Assembly: GCF_027595985.1 (NCBI RefSeq) | Contig: NC_073302.1 | Coordinates: 12,817,811-12,881,810, forward strand | Source: Sorex araneus | Taxonomy: Eukaryota > Chordata > Mammalia > Eulipotyphla > Soricidae | Length of the DNA: 64,000 nt | Direction of reading: 5' to 3' | Part shown: positions 29,101 through 42,724 of the stretch, piece after piece | How the letters are laid out: the number at the start of each line of letters is the position of its first letter | Position numbering within the stretch: position 1 is the first letter of the stretch | Made by a program: the position numbers and the translations under genes | The notes under the pieces: generated by a model | Database searches by the model: none | Seen by the model: only the letters and a program-made list of their open reading frames with translations | What the model was told of the DNA's origin: nothing

Positions 29101-32100
29101 CTGAAATAAAAGCAAAACCTTGTCCCCACCTTTCCACCTGACCTGGCATCCAACTCTCAGAGAATGGGTCCCTGTAAAGGACCTTACATCTCTGATTAAT
29201 TTTATCTAAATCATTTTTAATTCTATTAGAACTTATTTCTTCTGAACTAACCTGAATTTCCCAATGTTTTACTAGACTTGTTACATAAAAAACTCCATTC
29301 CACAATATTAGTTCCTTGTACCAAAATTCCAGTAGGAGAATGTGAAGTACAGAACACTATCAGATTTAAACTTTCTGAAGAGTCAATTCTATCCAGCTGA
29401 GCCTTATTAATAATATCCTCAATTATTTCTAATTCCTTTTCAGCTGCCAGGCTAAGTTGCCTTGGACTATTTAAAGAGGGATCATCTTCCAGTGTTTGAA
29501 ACAAATTTTGTAGGGCATAGGTTGGAATACCCAAAGAAGGCCATAGCCAATTTATATTTCCTAATAATTTTTGAAAGTCATTTAAAGTTCTTAATTTATC
29601 TCTCTGAATTTGAACCTTTTGAGGTGCAATTCTACTTTCCCATATTATTTGTCCCAAAAATTACCAAGGAACCTGACGTTGAATTTTGTCCTGTGCAATT
29701 TTTAAACCCCATGACTCTAGTTGGTAAGTTACAGCTTCATAAACCTTTTACAAATTTATATAAGATGGAGCAGTGATAAGAATATCATCCATGTAGTGAA
29801 TAATTTTGAGATCAGGGTAATGTGCCCTAGTTATATCCAATGGTTGATTAGCAAAATATTGACACATCATGGGACTATTCATCATCCCTTGAAGCAAAAC
29901 AGTCCAGTGATATCTTTAGCAGGAGTTTTACCATTTAAGGAAGGCACAGTAAAGGCAAATTTTTCTCTATCCTCCTTTCTCAAAGGGATGGGATAGAAAC
30001 AATCCTTTAGATCAATTATAATAATATTCCATTGTTTTAGAATAATGGCTAAATTAGGTAGACCCATTTGCAAAGGGCCCATTGGTTCCATGCAGTCATT
30101 AACTTTTCTTAGATCACTTAACACTTGCCATTTACCAGTCTTTTTCTTGATAACAAATACTGGTGAATTCCAGGGACTAGAGCTTAAAACAATATGTCAC
30201 AATTCAGACCCATCAATGTTAAGGAAATTGAAACGGTAATCAAAAACCTCCCCAAAAACAAAAGCCCAGGCCCAGATGGTTTCACTGGCGAATTCTTCCA
30301 AACATTTAAAGAAGACCTATTGCCTGTTTTCCTCAAACTTTTCCAGGAAATTGAAAAAACAGGAACTCTCCCAAACAGTTTCTATGAAGCACATATCTCC
30401 CTAATACCAAAAGCAAACAAAGACACCACTAAGAAAGAAAATTACAGACCAATTTCCCTGATGAACACCGATGCGAAGATCCTCAACAAAATACTAGCAA
30501 ATAGGATCCAACAACTCATCAAAAAGATCATACATCACGACCAAGTGGGATTCATCCCAGGGATGCAAGGATGGTTTAACATTCGGAAATCAATCAACAT
30601 AATCCAGCATATCAACAAAAGTAAAGATAAAAACCATATGATCATATCAATAGATGCAGAGAAAGCATTTGACAAGATCCAACATCCTTTCTTGATGAAA
30701 ACCCTCGCCAAAATGGGGTTTGGAGGAACTTTCCTCAAGATAGTCGAAGCCATCTATCACAAGCCTACGGCAAGCATTATCCTCAACGGGGAAAAACTAA
30801 GGGCCTTTCCTCTGAGATCAGGCACAAGACAAGGATGCCCACTCTCACCACTCCTCTTCAATATAGTACTGGAAGTACTTGCGATAGCTATTAGACAAGA
30901 AAAAGAGATTAAGGGCATCCAGATAGGAAGGGAAGAAATCAAACTCTCACTATTTGCAGACGACATGATACTATATCTAGAGAAGCCTAAAACCTCTACT
31001 AAGAAACTCTTAGAAACAATAGACTTATACAGTAAAGTTGCAGGCTACAAAATCAATACCCAAAAATCCATGGCCTTCATATATGCAAACAATGAGGCAG
31101 AGGAAAGGGGCATGAAAAAAGCAATCCCATTCACAATCGTGCCCCAGAAAATCAGGTACCTCGGAATCAGCTTAACCAAGGAAGTAAAAGACCTTTACAA
31201 AGAAAACTACATAACGCTACTCCATGAAATCAAAGAGGACATGAGGAAAAGGAAACATATACCCTGCTCGTGGATAGGGAGAATCAATGTTGTCAAAATG
31301 GCAATACTCCCTAAAGCATTATACAGATTCAATGCGATCCCTATAAATATACCCATGACATTCTTCAAAGAAATGGATCAAGCAATCCTAAAATTCATAT
31401 GGAATAACAAACGTCCAAGGATAGCTAAAACAATTCTTGGGAAAAAGATGATGGGAGGCATCACCATCCCCAACCTCAAACTTTACTACAAAGCAGTAAC
31501 AATTAAAACAGCATGGTACTGGAACAAAGGCAGAGCCGTAGACCAATGGAACAGGGTGGAATATCCCTACACACAACCCCAAATGTATGACCATCTAATC
31601 TTTGATAAGGGAGCAAGAGATGTGAAGTGGAGCAAGGAAAGCCTCTTTAACAAATGGTGCTGGCACAACTGGACAACCACATGCAAAAAAATGGGTTTAG
31701 ACCTTGACCTGACACCATGCACAAAAGTCAGATCAAAATGGATTAAAGACCTCAACATTAGACCACAAACCATAAGGTACATTGAAGACAAGGTCGGCGA
31801 AACCCTCCACGATATTGAAGATAAAGGTATCTTCAAAGGTGACACGGAACTAAGCAATCTAGTAAAAACAGAGATCAACAAATGGGACTACATTAAACTA
31901 AAAAGCTTCTGCACCGCAAGAGATACAGTGACCAGAATACAAAGACTATCCACAGAATGGGAAAGGATATTTACACAATACCCATCAGATAAGGGGTTGA
32001 TATCAATGGTATATAAAGCACTGGTTGAACTCTACAAGAAGAAAACATCCAACCCCATCAAAAAATGGGGCGAAGAAATGAACAGAAACTTTACCAAGGA

Positions 32101-33123
32101 AGAAATACGAATGGCCAAAAGGCACATGAAAAAGTGCTCTGCATCACTAATCATCAGAGAGATGCAGATCAAAACAACTTTGAGATACCACCTCACACCA
32201 CAGAGACTAGCACACATCCAAAAGAACAAAAGCAACCGCTGTTGGAGAGGATGTGGGGAGAAAGGGACCCTTCTTCACTGCTGGTGGGAATGCCGACTGG
32301 TTCAGCCCTTCTGGAAAACAATTTGGACGACTCTCAAAAAATTAGGTATTGAATTCCCATTTGACCCAGCAATACCACTGCTGGGAATATATCCCAGAGA
32401 GGCAAAAAAGTACAATCGAAACAACATCTGCACATGTATGTTCATCGCAGCACTGTTTACAATAGCCAGAATCTGGAAAAAACCCGAATGCCCCAGAACG
32501 GATGACTGGTTGAGGAAACTTTGGTACATCTATACAATGGAATACTATGCAGCTGTTACAAAAAAGGAGGTCAAGAATTTTGTAGTCAAGTGGATGGGCA
32601 TGAAAAGTTTCATGCTGAGTGAAATGAGTCAGAAAGAGAGAGACAGACATAGAAAGATGGCACTCATCTATGGTATATAGAATAACAGAGTGGGAGACTA
32701 ACACCCAAGAACTGTAGAAATAAGTACCAGGAGGTTGACTCCATGGCTTCGAGGCTGGCCTCACGTTCCGGGGAAAGGTCAACTCAGAGAAGCGATCACC
32801 AACTACATTGTAGTCGAAGGCCATGTGGGGGAAGGGAGTTGCGGGCTGAATGAGGGCTAGAGACTGAGCACAGCGGTCACTCAACACCTTTATTGCAAAC
32901 CACAACAGCTAATTAGAGAGAGAAAACAGAAGGGAATGCCTTGCCACAGTGGCAGGGTGGGGTGGGGGGGAGATGGGATTGGGGAGGGTGGGAGGGACAC
33001 TGGGTTTACGGGTGGTGGAGAATGGGCACTGGTGAAGGGATGGGTTCCCGAACTTTGTATGAGGGAAGTATAAGCACAAAAGTGTATAAATCTGTAACTG
33101 TACCCTCACGGTGATTCTCTAAT

Positions 33124-33160
<37 letters not shown>

Positions 33161-36022
33161 ATTAATTAATTAAAAAAAAACAATATGTCACAATTCAAAC
33201 TGTTCTGTAACTTTAAATGAAGCCTTAAGTTTTTCTTTGATTAAGGGCCATTGCTCAACCCAAACAGGCTGAACCTCTTTCCAGACTATTGGGAGAGCTG
33301 TTCTTTGAGCAGCAGCCCAAATTAAAAAGGCGATTGCTGAGACACCTCTTTTTCTTTAATATATTTCACACCAAGTTTTTGCAACAAATCTCGTCCCCAT
33401 AGGGTGATAGCTATTGGAACAATATATGGCTGGATGACTGCCATGTCTCCATCAGGATCACTACAACGAAGAGGTTGCACACTCTGTTGAACATCAGTGA
33501 CCACGCCCATACCAGAAAAAGTAACGTCCACACAACACTTTTGCCAAACTTTAGGCCAATGATGGGAGGCGACAACAGTAACATCAGCACCTGAATTTAA
33601 CATACCCTCCAGTTTTGTTCCATCCTCAAAGGTCATAACCAAAGTAGGCTTATCATCAGTAATCTTTTTTGCCCCAAATATTTCTGCATTAGTGCTTCCA
33701 AAATCACCCTTTCTTTTCATGCCTGTATTTTTTCCTAGTATACAAGGAAGCAAAAGAAGTTGAGCAATATGTTCCCCTTTTAATATTCTAATATCTGCTT
33801 GGACAGTGACTATAATTGAGATTTCATTCACAAAATCACTGTCAATGAGTCCCACTTTTACATTAACACCTCGCAGAGTCATACTACTTCTCCCTAAGAT
33901 CAATCCTGCTGTTCCTTTTGGAAGGGGGCCATAAACATTAGTTGAAATTTTATAAATTTTATGAGGAGTCAGAAACAAATCCTGTAAAACTGAAATTTCA
34001 GCTGCTATTATTTGCGCCTGGTGTTCCCACTTCCCTACGTACTTTAATAAAATCATCCAGAGAGATTTTTCCCATTACCTTAGCAGTTTGAATTGCCTTT
34101 TTGCAATCTGCTGTAGCATTTTCCACTGCTAAAGTTAGCATAAGCATTTCATGAAGGCCTTCATCAGGTACAGCCTTTTCAAGAGAGTCTGGAGTCTGGC
34201 AATAAAATCTGTGTAAAGTTTATTTATTTCCTGAAAGATTTTTGTGAATGACATAGTACATTTTGCAGAGTTCTCAAGAAAATGCCACACCTTTAGGCAG
34301 GTCTTATTGACAGCTTCTAAAATGTTTGCCTCTAAACGGACTTGTTCTTCCACTAAAGCCCACTTGCCAGTGCCTAAAATCCGGTTCACAGTGTTATCAA
34401 CTTGTTTTAGTGTTTCAATTCTAGCAAATTTCTCAGCCTCTTCTCTGCCCGGTCTCAGGATTTAAATTGTGCATATTAAGAATTTATATGTACATATTAA
34501 ATTGTACATATTAAGAATTTTCTAATTTCTAACACTGCCTTTGCAAGAATTTGCCAATCAAACGAAATTACAGTATTAGCTTCTGCAAAATTTTCTAGAA
34601 GAGCTAGCACATAGTTAGAAGGAACACCATAGGTGGTCACAGCTTGCTTAAGCAAGGAAAGAAACTTAAAAGGAACAGGCTCATATTGCCCTGCCTGTCT
34701 TTTTCTTTGTATATCAGGATTACAAACAACTGGAAAAGTCATAAACTGAACAGGCTGTTGACTCAACTTTGCTTTATATAAAGGAGCTTCATATTTTTGC
34801 ATCAGAGAATGTAACTCAGGAGTAAGCTTAAAATGGCAACACAGAGATTCCTTTTCCTTATTCTTATATAATTGAGGGGAAGGAACTGCCAAAGGGTCAG
34901 GATCAGTGATACCCTGTACAGCAGGCATTATCCTTCTTTCAGAAGGGTGGTGCATCTCAAGGTACTTCATTTGTCTAATTAATTCATCTAATTTTTCATT
35001 AACTATTCTCAACTCATGGGAGTTTACAACCTCTTTTAAAACTGAATTTTCTGTGTCTGACTTGACGCTGTCAGACTCAGATCGGGCAGGTGAATCATCA
35101 ATTTGATATGATTCACCAGACTAGACAGATGCTCTTAGCTTAGCACAAAATTTTGGCAATATCAAAGATTCTTCTCCACTTTTCTCCTCTAACACAGGAG
35201 TTTCCCTGTAAATTGACTTAGAATTTGGTGAATTAGTGGAGAGAGCCGTATGAGAAGATGAGAGAGAAGGCTCCTCATACTCAAAGTCTAACTGAAAAAT
35301 TCAGGGCAGCAGCAATACAATTGTACACCCTCCATTTCTTTGCTGGGATCTAATCTCCATTTTTCTGTGCATAACACAGTTCTCTCTCTATTTTTATCCA
35401 TAAATCTAGATAGAATTGTTCTATATTTTTTGGCTTAAACCAATGACAGTACTTTTGTATCCTCTCAAGGAGGCATCTTATTATCTGTTCCTTTATTTTA
35501 TTATTATTATTATTATTTTGCTTTTTGGATCACACCCAGCAATGCACAGGGGTTACTCCTGGCTCTGCATTCCTGGCTCTGCACTCAGGAATTACCCCTG
35601 GCGGTGCTCAAGGGACCATATGGGATGCTGGGAATCGAACCCGGGTCAGCCGCATGCAAGGCAAACGCCCTACCCCGCCCTACCGCTGTGCTATTGCTCC
35701 AGCTCCTATCTGTTCCTTTAAAGGCAGACCAGCTGCTTTTGTTAGAGAGTTCAAAATGTCAACATAGGCATCCTGCTGAGAAGTTACAGAATTGCCCATT
35801 GGCCCTTTTTCTTTTTCTTCCTTTATTTATTCTTTATTTCTTTTCTCCCTTTCTTTCTTCTTTTCTCTTTCTTTCTTTCTTCCTGCCTATCTTTCTTTCT
35901 CCCTTTCTTCCTCTTTTTTCTTCTTCCTTCCTTATCTATATTTCTTCTTTCTCCCTTTCTTCTTCCTTCCTTATTTATATTTCTTTTCTGTCCCTTTCTC
36001 TTTTTCTTCTCCCTTCCTATTT

Positions 36023-36081
<59 letters not shown>

Positions 36082-39000
36082 ATATTTATTCTTTCTCCCT
36101 TTCTTTCTTTTTCTTCTTCCTTCCTTATCTATATTTATTTCTCACTTTCTTTCTTTTTCTTCTTCCTTCCTATTTTTTTACTTCCTTTCTTCCTTTCTAC
36201 CTATATTTCTTCTCTCTCCCTTTCTTTCTCTTTTTCTTCTTCCTTTCTATTTCTTTATCTCCTTCCTTCCTTTCTTTTTATCTATATTTCTTCTTTCTCC
36301 CTTTCTTTCTTTTTTCTTCTTCTCTTCTTGTCTATATTTCTTCTTTCTTTCTCTCTACTTATATTTCTTTATTCCCTTTCTCTTTTTCTTCTTTCCTTCA
36401 TTTCTATCTCTATTTCTTTATTCCCTTTCTTTTTCTTCTTCTTTCCTTTCTTTCTTTCTTTCTTTCTATCTCTATTTCTTTATTCCGTTTCTTTTTCTTC
36501 TTTCCTTCCTTTCTTTCTCTCTACAAATTTCTTCTTTGTCCCTTTCTTTCTCCTTTTCTTCTTCTTCCCTCTTTTTCTTCTTTCTATCTACATTTCTCTA
36601 TTCCCTTTCTCTTTTTCTTCTTCCTCCTTTCTATCTATATTTCTTTATTCCCTTTCTTTTTCTTCTTCCTCCTTTCTTCCTATCATATTTCTTTATTCGC
36701 TTTCTTTTTCTTCTTTTTTCCTTTCTTTCTATCTTTCTTAATTCCCTTTCTTTATCTCTCCCCTTTCTCTATTTCTTCCTTACCGCCGGCACTGGGCGCC
36801 ATATGTTGCAACAATGTTGCAGTTTTACTTGACAGTCAAGGCATTTCACTCGCTGAAGAAATATACATTTTTGGGGAGGATCACATGACTGTCTCCGGAG
36901 GTTCTTTGTTATGGCCTGCTGGAGAGCAGCCTGTTCAACCCCCTTTTATTTACTAGGTTGATGTACTAACCAATGATATTCAGTCACATAGGCAGAATAT
37001 GCAAATTAACTTAGCCAACAGAAACAGTATCAAAGTCAGTTAAAGTAACAGTAACAATAATAGAAAATGACGTTTACATTCAGGCCTAGCTAGGCCTGAA
37101 ATTATGGGATGTTGTATACCAACAATAATATATATGGTTTTTATTTTTACTTTTGTTGATATGATGGATTATGTTGATTGATTTCCGACTGTTAAAAAAT
37201 CCTTGCATCCTCAGGATAAATCCTACTTGGTCGTGATGTATGATCTTTTTCATGAGTTGTTGGATTCTATTTGCTAAAATTTGGTTGAGCATTCCTGTTC
37301 ATCAGGGATATTGGCTTGTAGTTTTCTTTGTTAGTGGTATCTTTGTTTGCTTCTGGTATTAGGGAGATATAAGCCTCATAAAAACTGGTAGAGTCCCTGT
37401 TCCTTCAATTTCCTTAAAAAGCTTGAAGAGAACTGGCAACAGGTCCTCTTTAAATATTTGGAAGAATTCGCTAGTGAATCCATCCGGGCCTGGGCTCTTG
37501 TTTTTGGGAAGACATTTGATAATAGTTTCAATTTCCTTGATATTAATGGGTCTATTCAGGTATTCCAACTCTTCTTGAATCAGTCTTGGGAGATTGTAGG
37601 AATCAAGGAATTTGTCCATTTCTTTTAGGTTCTCTTGTTTAGTGGCATAGAGATTTTCAAAGTAGTCTCTGATGATCTTTTGAATTTCATTGGTTTCTGT
37701 TGTGATATCCCCCTTTTCATTTCTGCTTTGGTTTATTAGGGTTCTCTCTCTTTCTTTGTGAGTCTTGCTAGTGTTTATCAATCTTGCTTATTTTCTCAAA
37801 GAACCAGCACTTTGTTTCATTGATCTTTCAGATTGTTTTATGGGTTTCCATATCGTTGATTTCTGCTCTAAGTTTTATTATTTCTTTCCTTTGGTCGGGC
37901 TTGGGTTCCTTTTGGTGGTCCTTTTCTAAGATCTTGAGCTGTGAAGTCAAGCTCTCTATGCAGGCCCTTTCTTCCTTCCTGAGATATGCTCGCAGAGATA
38001 TAAATTTTCCCCTTAACACAGCTTTAGCCGCGTCCCATAGGTTCTGGTAGGTTGTGTCTTCATTCTCATTTGTTTCGAGGAATCTTTTGATCTCTTCCTT
38101 GATTTCCTTCTTGACCTACTCGTTGTTCAACAGGGAGTTGTTTAATTTCCAGGTGTTCGATTTGGTGCTCCATGTCTGTGTGTGCTTAGCTTCTATTTTC
38201 AGTGCATCATGGTGTGAAAAGATCGTTGACACAATTTCTATCTTGCTGATTCTGTTGAGGTATGTTTTTGTAATGAAACATTTGTTTTGATTTGTTACTT
38301 CTAATAATTTTTATTTTTATTTATTTATTTATTTTGCTTTTTTGGGGTCACACCCGGCATTGCATAGGGATTACTACTGGCTCTGCACTCAGGAATTACT
38401 CCTGGTGGTGCTCAGGGGACCATATGAGATGCTGGGAATTGAACCCAGGTTGGTCGCATGCAAGGCAAACACCCTACCCCCTGTGCTATCATTACACCCT
38501 CATCTATGGTAACCCTTGCCACTTTAATTCATATTTGTTATGGGTTTTACTCTCTTTTTTATATATGTTCAGCAAAGGATATACTAACATATTAATTATT
38601 TTAGGAAACAAATCATATTTCATTGGTATGTTATCTTCTGTACATACTTTGGAATCAACTATTACAACTTATAATAATACAACTATTCTATCAACTATAT
38701 TGTACAGTTGAACTGTTTTCACATTTAAAGCACACTCTCTTATGTTTGGCATATCCTTCCTTGCCTGTTTTTTTTGCCAATTTAAGTATGTTTTAATAAA
38801 TAAATCTAATTATATTTTACCTGTTATCACATTATACATAACATAGACAATTGAGATTGTAAAATAAGTTACTCATAAAAGCAACACTTTAGATATGACA
38901 TTAGTAGTTCAACATTTTTTATTCTAATTTTTTTAATTAATTTTTAATTAGTGAGTCACCGTGAGGGTACAGTTACATATTTATACATTTTCATGCTCAT

Positions 39001-42000
39001 GTTTCCCTCATACAAAGTTCGAGAACCCATCCCTTCACCAGTGCCCATTCTCCACCACAAATAAACCCAACATCCCTCCCACCCACCCAATCCCATCTCC
39101 CCCCACCCCACCCTGCCACTGTGGCAGGGTATTCCCTTTTGTTCTCTCTCTCTAATTAGGTGTTATGGTTTGCAATAAAGGTGTTGAGTGGCCATTGTGT
39201 TCAGTCTTTAGTCTACATTCAGCACTCATCACCCTTCCCCCTCGTGGCCTCCAACCACATTTTACTTGTACATCCTTGATACCAACTCCTTATAAGATGA
39301 GTATTGGGTGAATATCCTTTCCTATTCTATAGACTGTCTTTGAATTCTGTTCACTGTTTCTTTTGAGGTACAGAAGCTTCTTAGTTTAAGATAGTCCCAT
39401 TTGTTTATCTCTGTTTCTACTTGGTTGGTCAGTGGCTTGTCATTTTTTGAAGATACCTTTAATTTCAATATCGTGGAGGGTTTTGCCGGCCCTGTCTTTA
39501 ACGTAACTTGTGGATTCTGGTCTGATGTTGAGGTCTTTAATCCATTTTGATCTGACTTTTGTGCATAGTGTTAGGTAGAGGTCTGAGCCCATTTTTTTGC
39601 GTGTAGCTGTCCAGTTTTGCCAGCACCATTTGTTAAAGAGGCTTTCCTTGCTCCATTTCACATTTCTTGCTCCCTTATCAAAGATTAGATAATCATATAT
39701 TTGAGGTTGTGTGTCAAGCTATTAAGCCCTGTTTCATTGGACTGCGCCTCTGCTTTTGTTTCAATACCATGCTGTTTTAATTATTACCTCTTTGTAGTAG
39801 AGATTGAGGTTGGGGAAGGTGATGCCTCCCATCTTCTTTTTCCCAAGAATTGCTTTAGCTTACTTGTGGGGACTTACTGTTCCATATGAATTTCAGAAGT
39901 GTTTGATCTATTTCTTTGAGGAATGTCATGGGGTATCCGTATAGGGATTGCATTGAATTTGTACAATGCTTTGGGGAGTATTGCCATTTTGACAATGTTA
40001 ATTCTCCTAATCCATGAGCAAGGGGATATGTTTCCATTTGCTTGTGTCCCCTTTTATCTCGTGGAATAGCAGTTTGTAGTTTTCTTTGGACAGGTTCTTT
40101 GCCTCCTTAGTTAAGCTGATTCCGAGGTACTTGTATTTCTGAGGCATGATTGTTAACGGATTGCTATTTTCATGTCAATTTCTTCTTTCTCATTACTTGC
40201 ATATAGGAAATCCATGAACTATTGGGTATTGATTTTACAGCCTGCGACTTTACCAAACGAGTTTATTGTTTCTAGGAGCTTCTTGGTAGAGGCTTTAGCA
40301 TCAAAATATTTTAGGGCCTTAATACAGTATCATATCATCTGTGAATACTGAGAATTCAAATTCTTCCTTTCCTACCTGGATGCCCTTAATATCTTTTTCT
40401 TGCCTAACCACTATTGCAAGTACTTCCAGTACTATATTGAATAGAAGTGGTGACAGTAGGCATCCTTGTCTCGTCCCTGATCTTAGAAAGAAGTCTTTTA
40501 GTTTTTCCCCATTGAGGATAACGCTTGCCATAGGCTTGTGGTAGATGACTTTGACTATATTGATGAAAGTTCCTTCAATACCCATTTTGGTGAGAGTTTT
40601 CATCATAAATGAGTGCTGGATCTTGTCAAATGCTTTCTCTGCATCTACTGATATGATCATATCGTTTTTAACTTTTATTTTGTTGATATGATGTTTATGT
40701 TGATTGATTTCCGAATGTTAAACCATCCTTGCATCCCAAGATGAATCCCACTTGGTCATGGTGTATAATCTTTTTGATGAGTTTTTGCATTCTATTCCCA
40801 AATATTTTGTTGAGGATCTTCACATCCGTGTTCATCAGGGATATCGGCCTGTAATTGTCTCTTTTTGTGTATCTTTGAGGCAAAGACATGTGTGTCATAG
40901 AAACTGTTTAGAAGAGTTTCTGTTTCTTCAATTTCCTGGAAAACCTTGAGAAGAACTGGCAATAGGTCCTCTTTAAATGTTTGGTAAAATTATCAAAAAA
41001 AAAAAAAAAAGAAAAGAAAACACTGCGCCTGATCTTTTTTGGGGGGAAGAGTTTTGATTACCATTTCAATTTCCTTGATAGTAAGAGGTCTCTTCAGGTA
41101 TTCCAGATCTTCTTGGTTCAGCTTTAGGAGATTATAGGAATCCAAGAATTTATCCATTTCTTCTAGGTTTTGTTGTTTCATGGCATATAGACTTTTAAAG
41201 TAGTCTCTGATGATCTTTTGAATTTCTTTAGTTTCTGTTGTGATGTCCCCCTTTTCATTTCTGATTCAGGGGCTGGGATAGGGCAGAGGGTGTGTGAGGA
41301 GGGTGGAATCTGGTTTCCAGGGAATGGGGATGTCAGGCCGGGGTCTGTGTATAATTCTTGTATTGTACTTATGAGGCATTCTCAACTTCACCTTGCTTTG
41401 TACCATGATGATATTTTAGATATTGAAATCAATAATTTTCTTTTTAGTTTTGATATCAGAGACATTAAATGCATGATCAAATATTTTAAAGTACTTCAAT
41501 AAAAGTTAGCCAAAATGCTTTTATATATTTACCTATTTTATATTATGATGATAATTACTGTTATGTTTCTAATTTACTAGCCAGACGCCCTACACTACCA
41601 AGGAGTCCTGAACAGCATTTATGGAATGTTTATCATGTTCTTAAAAGGTAATCTGAAACTTCATTTTTCTTTTTCTTAGAAAACCTGAAAAATATTAAAA
41701 TGATAAGTGGTTCATTATTCTGCTAAAAGCTTCCTTGGTAACTAAGGATGGTGCTCACATTGATGAAGGTTAATTTGGTTTGTTGGTAGGTTTAGTTTGT
41801 TCAGTTTTTCTGTCAGTACCAGGACTAAGTGAAAATGTGATCATCTTTGCAGATTTCATTATCTTTGCAGGATGCCCCTTTGTTCGTTTAAATTTTATTT
41901 TAAAATATTCAACTAGTAAAGAAATTATCTAGGATCTGGGGGACGTGGCTCACAAACAAGTCTTGTTTTGTAGGCCTGAGACCCTAAATTTATCTCCTGC

Positions 42001-42668
42001 CACCGCCCACATCCCTGAGTGTGACCCCCGCTGCACAGTCTCTGGTGTACCACAACCAAGAGTGTAACCGTCCTGGACATGACAGTGACAGCAGTGATAC
42101 AGGGAAGGGAAGAGGGGGAAAGATTTAAAGATTAGGGCCATAGGGATAGCTCAATGAAGCACGTGCTTTGCATGCAGAGATCTGGTACTGCCTTTTCCCT
42201 GAGCAACACTGGGAGTAATCCCTGAAGGCAAAGCCAGGGATAGTCCCTGAGTACCACAGGTATGCAACAACACTTTTAATTTTTATTTATTATTTTTATA
42301 ATGTAGGAGCATTCCCATTTATTTAGCCATTGATTAAGCTGATTGAATTGGGCGTGAACTCCACATTCCCTTTTTTAAAATTTTATAAGTTAGTTCACAA
42401 TCTTTGATTGCATTCAATATTCAAACACCCATCCCACCACTATTACACCTTCCCACCACCAAATTTGGGATGTTTCCATACCAAACCCCAATCTCAAACT
42501 GAAATAGTATATTTCGTATTGTCTGTTATGAAGAACTGCTGAACATACTTACAAAAAAGTGTTCATATAGAAACCAGTGTGAAGATTGTTCTATTTTGGC
42601 AGGAGCCATTAAGACATCCTATAGGATATCACTAACATGTTGTTAAAGTTTGGGTGATGTGAGCTTTA

Positions 42669-42724
<56 letters not shown>

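Larger units (their letters stand above)
28276..37078 (-). mobile_element. Degenerate class II (betaretrovirus-like) endogenous retrovirus
   Basis: Read on the minus strand the order is LTR (37078-36804), primer site, purine-rich leader, gag, dUTPase-protease, pol. The gene order with dUTPase upstream of protease, a lysine-type primer site and the capsid motifs are those of betaretrovirus-like (ERVK/IAP-type) elements. It carries many stops and frameshifts, a SINE in gag (35509-35707), a 3-kb LINE-1 in pol (30207-33176) and a deletion joining RT connection to the integrase C terminus. No second LTR was found; the 3' side ends near 28276 against a LINE-1. It is inside a C5-like intron in antisense orientation and is not coding-competent. 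Confidence 0.85.

Noticed and set aside
30194..32680. 828-codon frame as a host gene
   Set aside because: It is LINE-1 ORF2 with RT and Cys-knuckle motifs, flanked by a target duplication; its ATG is target-site sequence.
36010..36085. CRISPR-like or regularly spaced repeat array
   Set aside because: It is a tetranucleotide microsatellite in a polypyrimidine tract without spacers; the genome is mammalian.
35604..36956. Open frames of 346 and 450 codons, Ser/Phe/Leu-rich, apparently membrane-like
   Set aside because: They lie in a C/T-only simple-sequence array; lack of stops follows from lack of A and G. Three frames are open at once.
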